Assembly (NCBI RefSeq): GCF_964275005.1
Contig: NC_092686.1
Span: 18,304,547 to 18,368,546, forward strand
Origin: Diadema setosum
Taxonomy: Eukaryota; Echinodermata; Echinoidea; Diadematoida; Diadematidae
Length of the DNA stretch: 64,000 bases
Direction of reading: 5' to 3'
This document shows, in pieces, positions 45,601 through 54,080 of this stretch (position 1 is the first letter of the stretch; the number at the start of each line of letters is the position of its first letter). The translations under genes were made by a program, and so were the position numbers. Below the pieces are notes generated by a model that saw nothing but the letters and a program-made list of their open reading frames with translations, did not search any database and was not told the origin of the DNA.

Positions 45601-48515
45601 TTGCCATGGTAACCACACTTTTTACCCAAACCTTGTGGAACCAACTGTTACCATAGCACTCAAGCAACTGTGGTCACATTTTGTTTCTATGATTGCCCTC
45701 ATGACATCACATACTATAAAGCAACACTAGGGGTGGGGGTATAATCACCTTCAATGATAATTCTAGTTTATACAGATTTCATTTGAAATGCATTTAACAC
45801 ATTCCCATGTTGAATATGTAGGTTTATTAAAATGTAACTTGTGGATGACCAAGGCTACGCAGTAGAGTTGTAGCTGCCATGCATCTGTTGGCCAGCTGCC
45901 GACAGTCACTAGTCTGTATACTAAAAATCTGTGACTCAGCTGGCCGGATGTCAGTACCTAATTTGGTGTAAGCGTCATGCTTGCTTCTTGCTCTTCCACG
46001 TGTATAACTAGTAAGATGCAGTTTACTATGTGCTGATACACACTTAAAGCAAACTAGTGCTGTGGTTTTGACTGCAGAGACCAGATTGTGAGAGGAGGAA
46101 AATGGCTTTTCAGTTTCTCGGGGAACGTAAGATATCAGTCTTCAGGCTCAAAGTGTGCTGGAAAGCTGCAGTCTTTTTTCACATGCGACATCTGAGAGCA
46201 ATCTCCGTAATTCACTGTGATAAAATCATAAGGTTGACCAGTACGAGCTTATACATGTAGTTAAAACAGTTATATGTGTTTCAAACAGCTAATTCTGGGA
46301 AGAATTTTGTGTCTCAAGTTGGCAGTGTGTAGATCTTGTTTTGCTACAAATTTTGTATGAAGACATATGTAGCAATCAAGACTGAGCTTGATAGTTTTTT
46401 ACTTTCACTTACCCCATTCAGGTGCCCTTACAGTGTATAACAAAAGAGTTTGCGAGCCCATCTGCGCACGTATTATCCATAATCTCATATCCGATCAATA
46501 TTTCGCATCGTTCAGTGGCACCTGCAGTTGACTGTTCAAAGGGGAAACATGTACTGCTTGACTGCTTTCGCACAGGCGGATTATCAACCTTTCCATTTAT
46601 TAACGACGGGGCAAAAAGAATCTCACTTGGGGGCATTGAATGCTCTTGGAGAATTGCGGAAGGAACAAGTCAAAGGAGACTTGTTCTGGGCTAGTAGCCC
46701 TGCTTTAACTAGTTTTTCATGACATCTCAACCTGGGATGACAGAGTCAGCAGTGTATGAAAATGCAAAATTTTAGAATATGTTGGCCAATAATAGGGAAA
46801 TATCTTTTAACCTACATTTGATCTAAAAATGCATGACACTAGTGGGGGTATTATATTCATTGCTTGCTTTTCATTTCATCTAATGCATTGTAAAATTCAT
46901 TAGATTTGGTATTTGACAGCAAATACGATGTCCTAATGATTTGTGACTTTTCAAACAAGAAAACATGATGATTTTCATTAAAATTTATCAATAAAGGGTA
47001 TGCAAGTAGGTCAAAGATATGTCCCCAACAAAACATGTAGGGCTCCAGGGCTGGTATTCAATTCAATACATTAGTAAAGATAAGACATACACTGCATTCT
47101 TCATGTATTTTGCTTAAATCGAATACGTAGGCAAAAATGATATTCAAAGGATGGTAAATGGCTAAGGCAGGGCTCCACACTAACTTTTATTTTTGGTGGC
47201 CCAAAGGCAAACATCCGACCTTTTTTGGTGGCCCGATCAGGTCACCAAATTCTTCATTTCTGAAATTTTAGTGGCCCGACGTGCAATTTTGATGGCCCCG
47301 GGCCACCGGGCCACCGTTAGTGTCGAGCCCTGGCTAAGGATATGTGAAATAATTTCTCTAATTAAGTAAATACTCACACAACTTAGGTGTGTTTACTATC
47401 TAGAAGCGAGTTTTTGGCTGAGTTTTTGGCTAAGTATTTGGCGTACTCTTGATAGGACACATAGGACAGTCATTCATTGTTGCAAATTTGTTAACCTTTT
47501 GACCTGTTTGTAAAAATAGCTGCATTATTCATCATCGTCATAATCACCATCAAGAAATTCACCGTTTTGCATATCAATGAATACATCCTACTCTTAAAGA
47601 CAATGAAACTGAACCAATCAAAAGATGTTGCTTTAATTGTGAAGGAATTTAATGCATAAACCAACTAATAGCACAAAACATCTTGCCAAAGAGTGAGTAA
47701 CACAATTCACCCAATCTCACCAGTTGATCAGGTCTGTCTTTCTATGCTAAGGGATGCTTTCAACATATAGATGGTGACACTACAATCATTATCTCAATTA
47801 TCCAGTTAGAGTTCTGATTATGCGGTGTGTAAAGAAAAAACAAAACAAAAAACAAACTGAGAAATTCACTGTACACAGTGACTACATGATTTTTGTGTTG
47901 ACAGGATGATAGTCATAGAGAATTCTCATGCAAAATTATTCAATGCCAGTTGTTGATTCAGCCAATGTGTGGGCGTGTTGTCACAATTGTGCGTATTTCT
48001 TTTTTCTTCCCTTCTAGATGTTGTCTGCCTTAGTAAAGATCTAAGAAATGTCTTCAATACAGAATAAGCCAAATACTTAGCCAAGCCAAATGTATGGTTT
48101 CATTTGCATGCATACTTTGTAGATCTATATATCACACTGGTCAGTGATAGGGATCGATAAATCTCATCAGAGCATAACGAAAGGGCCATGTACTTCTGGC
48201 ACAGGAGTTATTGTGTCAGAATGCAACTGCATACAGGAGATTATTATGCTCTTGTTAGTCATGGTATTGTTTCTGATTTATTGCAGGGCACTTTCTCAGG
48301 CTGGTGGCTGGCCCCATCTAAAACACTTGGACATGTCGGGCTGCCTGAATATCAGTGCTCTGGGGCTATCTCAGTTGGCGGAAGCATCCCCTGCCCTCAA
48401 CCACCAGGAATTCTTCTATTGTGATAACATAGAAGAAGGTCCTTATGCTGATACAGCCAGCGGATGTCAAAACCTTCAGTGTAGCAACAGAGTGTGCTGC
48501 AGATCAGGGGAGTGA
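23523..48515 (+). CDS. FBXL5: FBXL5: F-box/LRR protein with hemerythrin-like domain, iron-sensing SCF substrate receptor (nine exons, complete)
   Basis: Exons: 23523-23606, 28624-28770, 30174-30368, 37874-38003, 39404-39664, 40815-41101, 41454-41536, 43431-43997, 48287-48515. They sum to 1,983 bp: 660 residues plus TGA (human 691). In vertebrates FBXL5 recruits IRP2 (IREB2) to SCF for ubiquitination when iron and oxygen are sufficient. Domains: hemerythrin-like bundle (about 1-160), acidic linker with six Asp (187-221), F-box (about 222-264; [13 protein letters not shown]), then leucine-rich repeats ([27 protein letters not shown]) split by a disordered insert (about 435-560). All seven hemerythrin iron ligands are present: H15, H57, E58, E61, H87, H136, E140 (the first four at human numbering). 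The C-terminus [11 protein letters not shown]...CCRSGE keeps four cysteines (630, 645, 655, 656) matching the human [2Fe-2S] site. All introns are GT-AG and the frame is unbroken. The ATG is chosen because [11 protein letters not shown] aligns with the human start. Confidence 0.97.
23977..24134. mobile_element. MITE in FBXL5 intron 1
   Basis: The left end GGGGGGCATTTCATGGAGCA is matched by an inverted TGCACCATGAAATGCCCCCC at the right. Inside, TTTGTCCGACAAAG and GTCGGACAAA words suggest further internal pairing. About 158 bp, non-coding. Confidence 0.82.
25457..27352 (+). mobile_element. Hairpin-ended element, family A, copy 1 (interrupted)
   Basis: The 5' end has a near-palindrome: TCCGCCACGAAGTGG, then GCCGGAGGCAT. 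It is followed by TTTTCGGGTTGTCCGTCCG. The 3' end has GCGGAGGCATACCAGTCGCC and ATAGCGACATTTCTAGTT. Internal repeats of about 150 bp each carry AGGTCAAAGGTCA clusters (about 26405-26436, 26553-26585, 26707-26743, 26873-26898). It is interrupted by the MITE at 25609-26362. Lies in FBXL5 intron 1. By architecture it resembles Helentron-derived HINE elements (inference). Confidence 0.82.
25609..26362. mobile_element. MITE nested within the family A element
   Basis: The ends AGACCTTATGCATATGACGT and TGACGTCAATGCATAAGGTCT are inverted. The flanks join to restore the sequence found uninterrupted in the third family A copy (around 36921-36960). Inside there is a second inverted pair: TTAGCCAATCGCATGCGAGG (about 25932) and CCTCGCATGTGATTGGCTAA (about 25984). 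Confidence 0.85.
27353..28623. other. Rest of FBXL5 intron 1
   Basis: AT-rich. Holds a poly(G) run at about 27473, a poly(A) run at about 28140, and several ATTTGCATA words. No gene or full-length element recognised. Confidence 0.45.
28624..28770 (+). CDS. FBXL5: FBXL5 exon 2
   Basis: Codes residues 29-77. It contains [10 protein letters not shown], which supplies ligands H57, E58 and E61. Acceptor TTTGTTTCAG, donor GTAAGA, phase 0 on both sides. Confidence 0.95.
30174..30368 (+). CDS. FBXL5: FBXL5 exon 3
   Basis: Codes residues 78-142. [10 protein letters not shown] carries H87 (human H80; the loop before it is seven residues longer here). [10 protein letters not shown] carries H136 and E140. 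The donor is a weak GTGATG. Reading through it adds eight residues and then a stop at 30390-30392, so a retained intron would give a truncated protein. Confidence 0.94.
30781..31656 (+). mobile_element. Hairpin-ended element, family B, copy 1
   Basis: 5' end: TATACCCCCGC and AAGGGGGTATA form a hairpin, followed by GGTCGGTCGGGCGGTCC. The 3' end has AGGGGTATTAATCATC and TGATATTTCTAGTTT. Internal units of about 150 bp contain degenerate CATTGCCATGGTAA motifs (31125, 31274, 31427). An (AC)n tract lies at 31537-31562. Lies in FBXL5 intron 3. Confidence 0.8.
31537..31562. repeat. (AC)n microsatellite
   Basis: About 13 AC dinucleotides inside the family B element. Confidence 0.9.
31907..32340. mobile_element. 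MITE family F3 flanked by TTAA, in FBXL5 intron 3
   Basis: Left end TTAAAGGTGCATAGTCCC, right end GGGACCATGCACCTTTAA: perfect 14-bp inversion plus close matches. 434 bp, higher G+C than the surroundings, which creates several spurious open frames. Confidence 0.87.
32440..33057 (+). mobile_element. Hairpin-ended element, family D, with 3' flank (first half of a tandem duplication)
   Basis: 5' end: TTTGTCCCCGCC and GAACGAGTTCGAGCAGGGGA form a hairpin, followed by GTGTGTCCGTGTGTCC. The 3' end is CGGCGGGGACATATATTACG and CGCGTAATTTCTACTTTT (to about 32917), then about 140 bp of flank. Internal units of about 156 bp carry CTTTGACCTTTGACCTTGA (the reverse complement of AGGTCA direct repeats). Confidence 0.8.
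33058..33968 (+). repeat. Second half of the tandem duplication: family D internal units, 3' end and flank
   Basis: The 3' end of family D (CGGGGACATATATTACG at 32881 and 33793) and about 180 bp after it repeat 912 bp later with almost no difference, through TGCACTCAAACATA. Before it lie about five internal units of about 156 bp with CTTCGCCATTTCTAACCCGA and GACTTCTTTGACC. The duplicated hairpin 5' end is not present, so this is a partial tandem duplication. Confidence 0.82.
33969..36404 (+). mobile_element. Family C element, copy 1, with nested family A
   Basis: Starts with GTGAGCTATTGCGATCAC and CGTCTGTCGTCCGTCGTGCG. Four or five tandem units contain CACCAAACTTGGCAGGTAGC, AGGGGGATAGRATCTCAATT and GGGCACCATGCCCCACCTGG (about 34022, 34361, 34520, 34845). 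Ends with AGTCTGCCAGAATGCATGGA and GGTGAGTGCGAG (to about 36404). A family A copy sits inside (35181-36180). There is no protein-coding frame. Confidence 0.75.
35181..36180 (+). mobile_element. Family A element, copy 2, nested in family C
   Basis: 5' hairpin TTTTTATGCCTTCGCCAACG and GGCCGGAGGCATTATG; TTTTCGGGTCGTCCGTCCG; 3' end GGCGGAGGCATACACCAG and GCGACATTTCTAGTTT. AGGTCAAAGGTCA clusters lie at about 35379-35398, 35535-35572, 35684-35700 and 35817-35835. Confidence 0.87.
36595..36672 (+). repeat. tRNA-like sequence (SINE head or tRNA pseudogene)
   Basis: An A-box-like TAGCTCAGTCTGTGTAGC and a perfect B-box GGTTCAAATCC in a 5-bp T stem (TCGGG/CCCGA) with a 7-nt loop. The acceptor pairs GGG/CCC but has a mismatch. 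There are three extra bases before the D stem, and no good anticodon stem forms around GGGGTAGCAATCC. So it is tRNA-derived but not a functional tRNA. Confidence 0.6.
36722..37830 (+). mobile_element. Family C fragment, copy 2, with nested family A
   Basis: Starts with TAGCCAAAGGCTCAAGTGGA, as in the 55.5-kb copy, then GTGCATCATACGTAAACTTT. It is broken by a family A element at 36807-37713 and resumes with CTTCTTGAAAAGCCCAAGAT to about 37830. It lacks the usual 3' end and stops about 45 bp before FBXL5 exon 4. Confidence 0.72.
36807..37713 (+). mobile_element. Family A element, copy 3, nested in family C
   Basis: 5' hairpin TATGCCTCCGCCACGAAGTG and CGCCGGAGGCATTATG; 3' end GGCGGAGGCATACCAGTCGC and GCGACATTTCTAGTTT. 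DR1-type AGGTCA clusters at 36974-37010, 37128-37145 and 37266-37284. This copy is uninterrupted where copy 1 carries the nested MITE. Confidence 0.87.
37874..38003 (+). CDS. FBXL5: FBXL5 exon 4
   Basis: Codes residues 143-185 ([19 protein letters not shown]...), the last helix of the hemerythrin domain. It ends in phase 1 after one G. Transposon-derived sequence reaches to about 50 bp before its acceptor. Confidence 0.95.
38500..39285. mobile_element. Element with piggyBac-like ends (family F4), in FBXL5 intron 4
   Basis: Ends TTAACCTTATTCTGCTTGGG and CCCAGTTAAAATAGGGTTAA. Subterminally, GGGGGGGTCAAATTCACCCC faces GGGGGTCAAAATGACCCCCC. TTAA plus CCYTAT ends are typical of piggyBac. The 786-bp interior has no transposase frame. 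Confidence 0.72.
39404..39664 (+). CDS. FBXL5: FBXL5 exon 5 (acidic linker and F-box)
   Basis: Codes residues 186-272. An acidic run with six Asp is followed by the F-box, whose LP...V...IFSYL and W residues bind SKP1 in the family. It ends SPTRWAR, then a split Gly, matching human HWARGDW. The donor is GTTAGT, phase 1. Confidence 0.95.
39816..39974. repeat. (TTTA)n microsatellite with TTTG/TTTC variants
   Basis: About 160 bp of ATTT tetranucleotides in FBXL5 intron 5. The apparent Tyr/Leu/Phe/Ile-repeat open frames over it are artefacts. Confidence 0.93.
40815..41101 (+). CDS. FBXL5: FBXL5 exon 6
   Basis: Codes residues 273-368. It has the acidic segment around [12 protein letters not shown] (human WDEDADIDES) and then [15 protein letters not shown], the start of the LRR solenoid. 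Acceptor TTTTGCAG, donor GTGAGT. Confidence 0.95.
41454..41536 (+). CDS. FBXL5: FBXL5 exon 7
   Basis: Codes residues 369-395 plus two bases ([23 protein letters not shown]...), one leucine-rich repeat. It matches human LELCPNLEHLDLTQTDISD. The donor is GTAAGT. Confidence 0.94.
41928..42124. repeat. Degenerate dispersed repeat in FBXL5 intron 7
   Basis: Starts CTACAGTCAACCTTTGCTTA followed by ATCGACCTCGCATAAGGCGA; later CAAAGTCGACACTATTCC. These periodic GTCGA words look like a known style of invertebrate dispersed repeat. Ends are not defined. Confidence 0.4.
42605..42638. repeat. Poly(T) tract
   Basis: 34 consecutive T in FBXL5 intron 7; could be the tail of a minus-strand retroelement. 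Confidence 0.9.
42725..43114. mobile_element. Foldback MITE, family F2, copy 2, flanked by TTAA
   Basis: Ends TTAAAGGGATCGTATAGTTT and ACTGTACCATCCCTTTAA. Internal blocks (GATGAAAATTGGTATTGAAA, TTTTCATCAAATAAAC) match the copy at 7503. Lies in FBXL5 intron 7. Confidence 0.87.
43431..43997 (+). CDS. FBXL5: FBXL5 exon 8 (LRR and long insert)
   Basis: Codes residues 396-584. LRR sequence ([22 protein letters not shown]) is followed by about 125 polar residues rich in Ser, Asn, Lys and Cys, the region that is disordered and Cys-containing in vertebrates. It ends with [18 protein letters not shown], nearly identical to human. A longer overlapping open frame (43334-43957) in another phase is spurious. 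Confidence 0.95.
44390..45769 (+). mobile_element. Hairpin-ended element, family B, copy 2, with X-box array
   Basis: 5' end TTTATACCCCCGCC and GAAGGGGGTATATAG form a hairpin, then GGTCGGTCGGTCG. The 3' end is GGGGTGGGGGTATAATCACC and TGATAATTCTAGTTT. Internal units of about 145 bp each carry GTTGCCATGGTAAC or ATTGCCATGGTAAC (44601, 44746, 44894, 45037, 45169, 45323, 45470, 45599) and a CTTCCACA block. Lies in FBXL5 intron 8. Confidence 0.85.
45770..47167. other. FBXL5 intron 8, unassigned stretch
   Basis: A GC-richer segment at about 46420-46735 opens frames on both strands but has no splice-supported link to FBXL5 and no domain I recognise. The rest is AT-rich. Confidence 0.4.
47168..47332. 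mobile_element. 165-bp hAT-like MITE with 7-8 bp target-site duplication (GCTAAGG)
   Basis: Ends CAGGGCTCCACACTAAC and GTTAGTGTCGAGCCCTG. GCTAAGG precedes the left end (47161-47167) and follows the right end (47333-47339). GGTGGCCC words lie inside. In FBXL5 intron 8. Confidence 0.87.
48287..48515 (+). CDS. FBXL5: FBXL5 exon 9 (C-terminal LRR and Fe-S cysteines) with stop
   Basis: Codes residues 585-660. It has [13 protein letters not shown], then FFYCDNI and [11 protein letters not shown], ending CCRSGE. C630, C645, C655 and C656 correspond to human C662, C676, C686 and C687. TGA is at 48513-48515. Confidence 0.96.
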
Positions 48516-48735
48516 AGGACTGAGCTTCTGCTTCAGAAGGCATAAAAAGTATGAGCATAAAACATTGATGAAATATTTCGCCAGAGGATGTTGCATTTAT
48601 CTATCTGATGTTTATAAGGTTGTAAAGTAATCATATATCCTTCCCTGTCAGCTTACAGTAAATGCTTGAGGAGAATAGTAAGGTATTCTGCTATTGGTAG
48701 TAATATACTTTTAAATAAACAAAGTCATGTCAATA
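48516..48735 (+). other. FBXL5 3' UTR with candidate poly(A) signal
   Basis: Sequence after the stop codon. The first AATAAA is at 48714-48719. The cleavage site is not fixed, and a longer UTR is possible. Confidence 0.5.
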
Positions 48736-49683
48736 TTGTGGAAGTTATTCAGATTCTGTGCTGGCATAAACATGTTAGAAACCACATTCTACATAAGTCA
48801 CTTGTTATGTCATTACAGAAGAAGTGGAAGTGCAGTAATGTAAAGGACTATTAGGGTCTATCAGGTCAAGTGTCAATTTGCTGCCAATCAATACAGGGCA
48901 GTCCCATTATTACGCCAGATACAAGAATCTGCATTTAACATGATAAATTGTGTGGTCCCAACTGGCCGTCATGTGTCAAACCCTAAGAATTTGTAGTTTC
49001 TTTTATTGAAAAAAAAATTTCAGGCAGAAAAGCAATGCATACTTCCTTTGAATATTCACTCTCTGTACTTAGCTGCCTTATCCCTTCGTGTTTGCGGTAA
49101 GAGACTACCTCCAGTGATGAGTGCCACTTTCTTGCATGTATGCTCCGTATTAGATAAGTTCAAAAACTTGACAATCGATTAGAATAATTATCTCTTTTTT
49201 TTTTCTGTGAGAATCACTCTTTAGACTTTTCACGTCATATTTCCTGCTTTCCTGTTCATCAGTATTGCATCATACATGTGCTATGTATCTAATTGATCAT
49301 AGCAGAACATGTTCCTAAAGTGTACATTTGCTAGTGTGTTCTGAGTGTATGAATACAATAGTCCGGATATAACCTGTAAACCAGGTAAATTACCTGCACC
49401 TGATGATCTCATTGTACAGGTAATGTGATTCCCATGTACATGTTGCATTGTAAGATGATTTTACTAGACATATCAACATTCACAAGATTCCATTTTCAAA
49501 CTACTTATTTCTGTTTGAAGTTTCCCTTTCAGTTCCTTAGAATCTTCACAGATTCAAAGTTAGAAGTTTTTTTTTTGTTTGTTTTTTGTTTTTGTTTTTG
49601 TTTTTGTTTTTTTTTTGTTGGAAAATAGCCAAAAATCACCAAAACCAAGGAAAATTTCCTTTTGGATGTTGCGGTCATCCCCC

Positions 49684-49734
<51 letters not shown>

Positions 49735-51992
49735 TTGACTTAATTGCTAATGCCTCAATCCATAAATGTCTGATTTTGCCATTTTGAGAGCTGTTGTGTA
49801 CTATGCACACAAATAATGATGTATCGTGTAAGTGCATGTACCTTTGCTCAACAAGTGTGCATGATGTCAAGGTTATGCTTTTTGAGGACATCAGTGCTGA
49901 GATCCACTGTACACAGGATTTAACAATTTTGATGCCATCTATTTGTGATTGGAAACACAATCTTTTCTGGAGTCTCTGTGGAGGACATATTCAGTGTTGT
50001 AATTCCTTACATTAATAATTCTGTAACAGTGACCTAAATGGATTGTGCTAGAAGACAGTTTGCAAAACCTATACTATCTGAGAGTAAAATTAAGCAGTCC
50101 CTTTTACCGCCTGTCATGCTGCAGTTTCTTAAAAAAAATAATAATAATAAGTTCTAGTAGACAGTTGTAAGTTCTAGTAAATGAAAAAGTAAGTTCTGAA
50201 AAAGTTGTTGATATTGGATGCTCATGTAGTTTGGGTGAGTTGTGTTCAACAACATAGCACTTTTAGTCCACATCGTTGATATAATGCTTTGTAAGTGATA
50301 TCCCTAATTCTTTTCCAGTAACTAGTGTAGGCTTTTCAGCAGCCAAAATGTACAACATCATCAATTTTCTTTAAGAATAGTATTCTGTGTTATCTGTTTT
50401 AAACTTACCTGGTATATTACATTATGTTTGACAGACATTGTTTTATACTGTTCTGTTGTAGTGCTGTTTATACAGAGTATAGAATCAGTGAGATGCATTA
50501 AAATGTGGTCTACTAAGGCATTCCCCGCCCCAGGCACAGTTACAAAGTACGTTTTAAAATGTGTACTGCTTGTTAGAAGTACATGGATGCATGATTCAGT
50601 GCCCCAAACTTTGTATAAGGTAGGTGACCATTTATGCATTTCATAACTTACCACTTATTTTCATAGCTTAAGATGTATTATCTCTCTGTCTTGTGTCTTT
50701 CTCTTGTGCTCTTTCATAAATCAAAATGTAGAACATTTATGATTGTTGTTCTGCAGCTGTTGTCCTCATTCTTCCTCTTTCCACTACTACTCTACTCACA
50801 GTATCTATTTTATTTTTGTTGTTTGTATTTTGCCTCACATTCACATTGCAATTTATTGCTTGAACAAATTAAAATCACATAACTTGGAACTCTTCCTGCA
50901 AGTATTAGAACAAAATTGGAATTGGGAGGAACAAACAAGATATTGGTTGTATATCCTGCAATTGGTAATACAGTTTCCAGAGCTACTGCCCTGCATTCCA
51001 AGGAAGTGACAATGATCATTGACATAGAATAGACAGGAGCTGTTGTTGGACGTGTAAACTAACGAGTTAGTAGAAGATGCTGTGCTTCTACCATTTTCAC
51101 CCGTAGCGTGTTTCAGTAGTAATCTGTGTGCCCTGATTATTGCGCATGGAGCTCATGTCCAATTGAATTATCTCATTTCATATGATTGGTAGAGGGCTAC
51201 CAGGTAATTGCATCTTGGAATTAAAAGCTTGAATGGTATGTGGAAATGTCGCATTTGATTCATTGTCATTTTATGAACATGGAAAGTATCCTTTTTCTCA
51301 TAGTGGGGAATTTACTTCAAAGTATAAGACGTTTTGGAAAAAAAAAAATTGTTTAAATCTAAATGAGATATCATGGAAAGGTTTTACTACTACTGTATTA
51401 TGAAGACCTTGTTTACAGTATGACTGTCTGGAAGTCATCTCATTATTTTGCAGGAGAATTGAACATAGCCATTTGGTCATGTGATGTTGAAATAGCTTGT
51501 GTAGAGAATTCATTTGTTCTATATTAAAAGATATATGAAAGTGATCACTTTTGTTGAATTTGTAGGAAGAAATTGATCTTACTTGTCTTTGAGGACTTTG
51601 AGATATGGTGCTTATTGAGCAGAGCCATTGAATATACTGTTTGAGTGATTGTGAAACATACATGTATTTCATGCATAGCATAAATACAAAATATCATGCC
51701 ACCAATATCAAGTTCAGATGAATAAGGCAATTCATGAGATGCCTGCTGAACACCAGCATATGCTGGTCACATTGAAAGACACTGTGTATAACTTATATCA
51801 TTCCAAATGTTCATTCCACAGTACTAGAATTTCACTGATCTGTTGGATTTGTTGTAATTACTGTATGCTTATAGAGCATGAATTTCTCGGTGCATGCACT
51901 CTCTCTCAGAAAATTGTATGATGTAATGAACAATCAGCAAAAGATAGACACTTAATACATTTCTCACTGCCAATGTCACATTCTAGCACAGG
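48736..51992. other. Downstream of FBXL5; no gene seen
   Basis: AT-rich with TTTTTG repeats at 49565-49618 and a C-then-T homopolymer pair at 49679-49733. No coding composition or recognisable domain. Confidence 0.45.
49679..49733. repeat. Poly(C) then poly(T) tract
   Basis: About 13 C followed by about 42 T. Confidence 0.9.
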
Positions 51993-52018
51993 TATATATA
52001 TATATATATATATATATA
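51993..52018. repeat. (TA)n microsatellite
   Basis: About 13 TA dinucleotides. A second interrupted TA-rich tract lies at about 52190-52230. Confidence 0.9.
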
Positions 52019-52756
52019 CTCCTAGATGGGTCATTTGGAAGACATTTCCATTTGTTTTATATGCAAATTATTATATACATGTTCAATGGCAGTTTACGCA
52101 ATGGAGACACGAAAATTGTCTCCTTAATGACCAGTTGTCTCCCTAATGAAGACACTTCCCCCCAATATGTCTCCCTAAGGTGCCAACTAGGGATATATAT
52201 ATACATGTATATATATATATTATGTATATGTATAAAACGGTCCATAGGGCGAATATACGTCTGAAAACGAGGTATCTTAAGGGGAATTCACCTCAAAGGG
52301 GAAATTTTTGATTCCCCTTAAGGTTTTGACAGTGTTTTTCAATGCCTTATCTGTGATATGGGGCCTCAGGACTACTCTACAGTAGGACACAGATGGCATA
52401 GTGTGTGTAGATTGAGGACTGTACCATCAATACAATTTAGGGAAGATTGTCAGCGATGCAAAAAAAAAATGGGTGTATGTACGGTATTGGATGTGCAGTG
52501 CATAGAAAATAGGTCATTGGGGGAATGTAGGCATATCTGCTTTTTCTCCAAAAAGAGTTTATTTTCTCATAAACATACAGAATTTAGTGGTATACCATGC
52601 ATTTTGCGCTCTTGTCAATTCAATGCTTCATTGAGCCCATATTAATGCATAATTTCTCAAAACAGGTAATATTTGAATTTTTATGAATATTATTATGCTT
52701 TTTATCGAAATTCCCCCAAACTATCTTTTATTCTACATTTCCCCTACATAAGATTT

Positions 52757-52759
<3 letters not shown>

Positions 52760-52796
<37 letters not shown>
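52760..52796. repeat. (AT)n microsatellite
   Basis: About 18 AT dinucleotides. Confidence 0.9.
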
Positions 52797-52799
<3 letters not shown>

Positions 52800-52800
<1 letters not shown>

Positions 52801-54072
52801 TATATGTTTTCAACACTTGGGCTTGGGCTTAATTGTCTACACACAAACATGGTTTAATAAAGACGTGATTATAAACAGATGTGCATGCACGGGATAGAAA
52901 CATTGAGCATAACATGAAATAATAAGCTATGGAATGAAATAGAATGAACATAATGGAAGGAATGTGATTTCAACAGAACAGATTTAGAACCTATTTGATA
53001 AACGATGGGAAAGCAAAACAATGGAAGACAATAACCCACTAAATAGACATGAATAAGAATTATGGCGAGCAGAAATATACATAACTATAGTTGAGTGTAG
53101 TTAAGTGCCTGGCAGATTTGTGTGTGTGAGTGACAAAAGCATGTGTTGTCATATCAGCATCATACTATGTATATCTACACACACAAGTCTCAAGACTATT
53201 TTTTATTTATTTGGTCCATCTAAATCATCAAATTTCCTTTTGGGGGAAAAACTAAAGAAAATGACAATTCAATAAAACATTTAAATAATACAATTATAAC
53301 AATGATAATCATGTGACAATAGACAGCTAGATACAATGAATATTAGAGTGCTTCAAATACCACGTGCCGTGACTAAGAAGTAAGAAGAAAAATGTAGTCT
53401 TTAAGACTGATAAAACACTGAAATAATTGTAAACCGTGATGATTATGTAAAAATTATCAAGTATGACGAATGTCTTAATTAGAACATTAGTTTTAGTAGG
53501 CCTATAGGGGCATGCCTACCACTGTTTCTACATAGATCAAATTTGGCCGTGAGAACAACACTGTAGTTTGACCGAATTTGGCCGTGAAATTGAATTTGGC
53601 CGCGAAGATTAGTGGTGATCTGGCAACCCTGACAGAGTCTCAGTCCCTTAAAGGGACTCTAACCTGACACTGATGATCGCGCCAGCTCTAGAGCTGAAAT
53701 GCGTGCAGCACTGAGCCAGGAGTGATTTATCCCCATTTCTGCATGTGCATGATTAAAAATGCATAACAATGTATACATTAACAAACATTAATCTGATGGT
53801 CTAGCTGACATCAATATCTCGTGGCACCGGGCCACCGCTACCTCTGGCACGCCTCCCCCTCTGATCTTCCTTTCATGCTATCAAATTGTGATTCCACGAC
53901 AAAATGCATTCCACATCGTGGCATTAACGGAGTAAACTCGTAAGAACGTATTGGAAAACTTTTTTTTTTTCATAATCCTATGCTCAGTAAAGTTTCCCAT
54001 GTATTCACTGGGCAGTAAAAGTGTAAAAGTGGTCCCACACTACAAGTTCGAATTAGTTGATATGATGATGCA
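52800..54072. other. Intergenic, no gene seen
   Basis: AT-rich. Around 53545-53610 the word TTTGGCCGTGA recurs three times with variations. A partial CCCTTAAAGGGACTCTAAC end (53643) resembles TTAA-type MITE termini but no partner end was found. Confidence 0.4.
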
Positions 54073-54080
54073 ATTGTAAT

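Noticed and set aside
46418..46722. Overlapping open frames on both strands in FBXL5 intron 8
   Set aside because: Three frames are open at once in a GC-richer patch, none with a recognised domain, splice sites or stop-to-stop length beyond chance.
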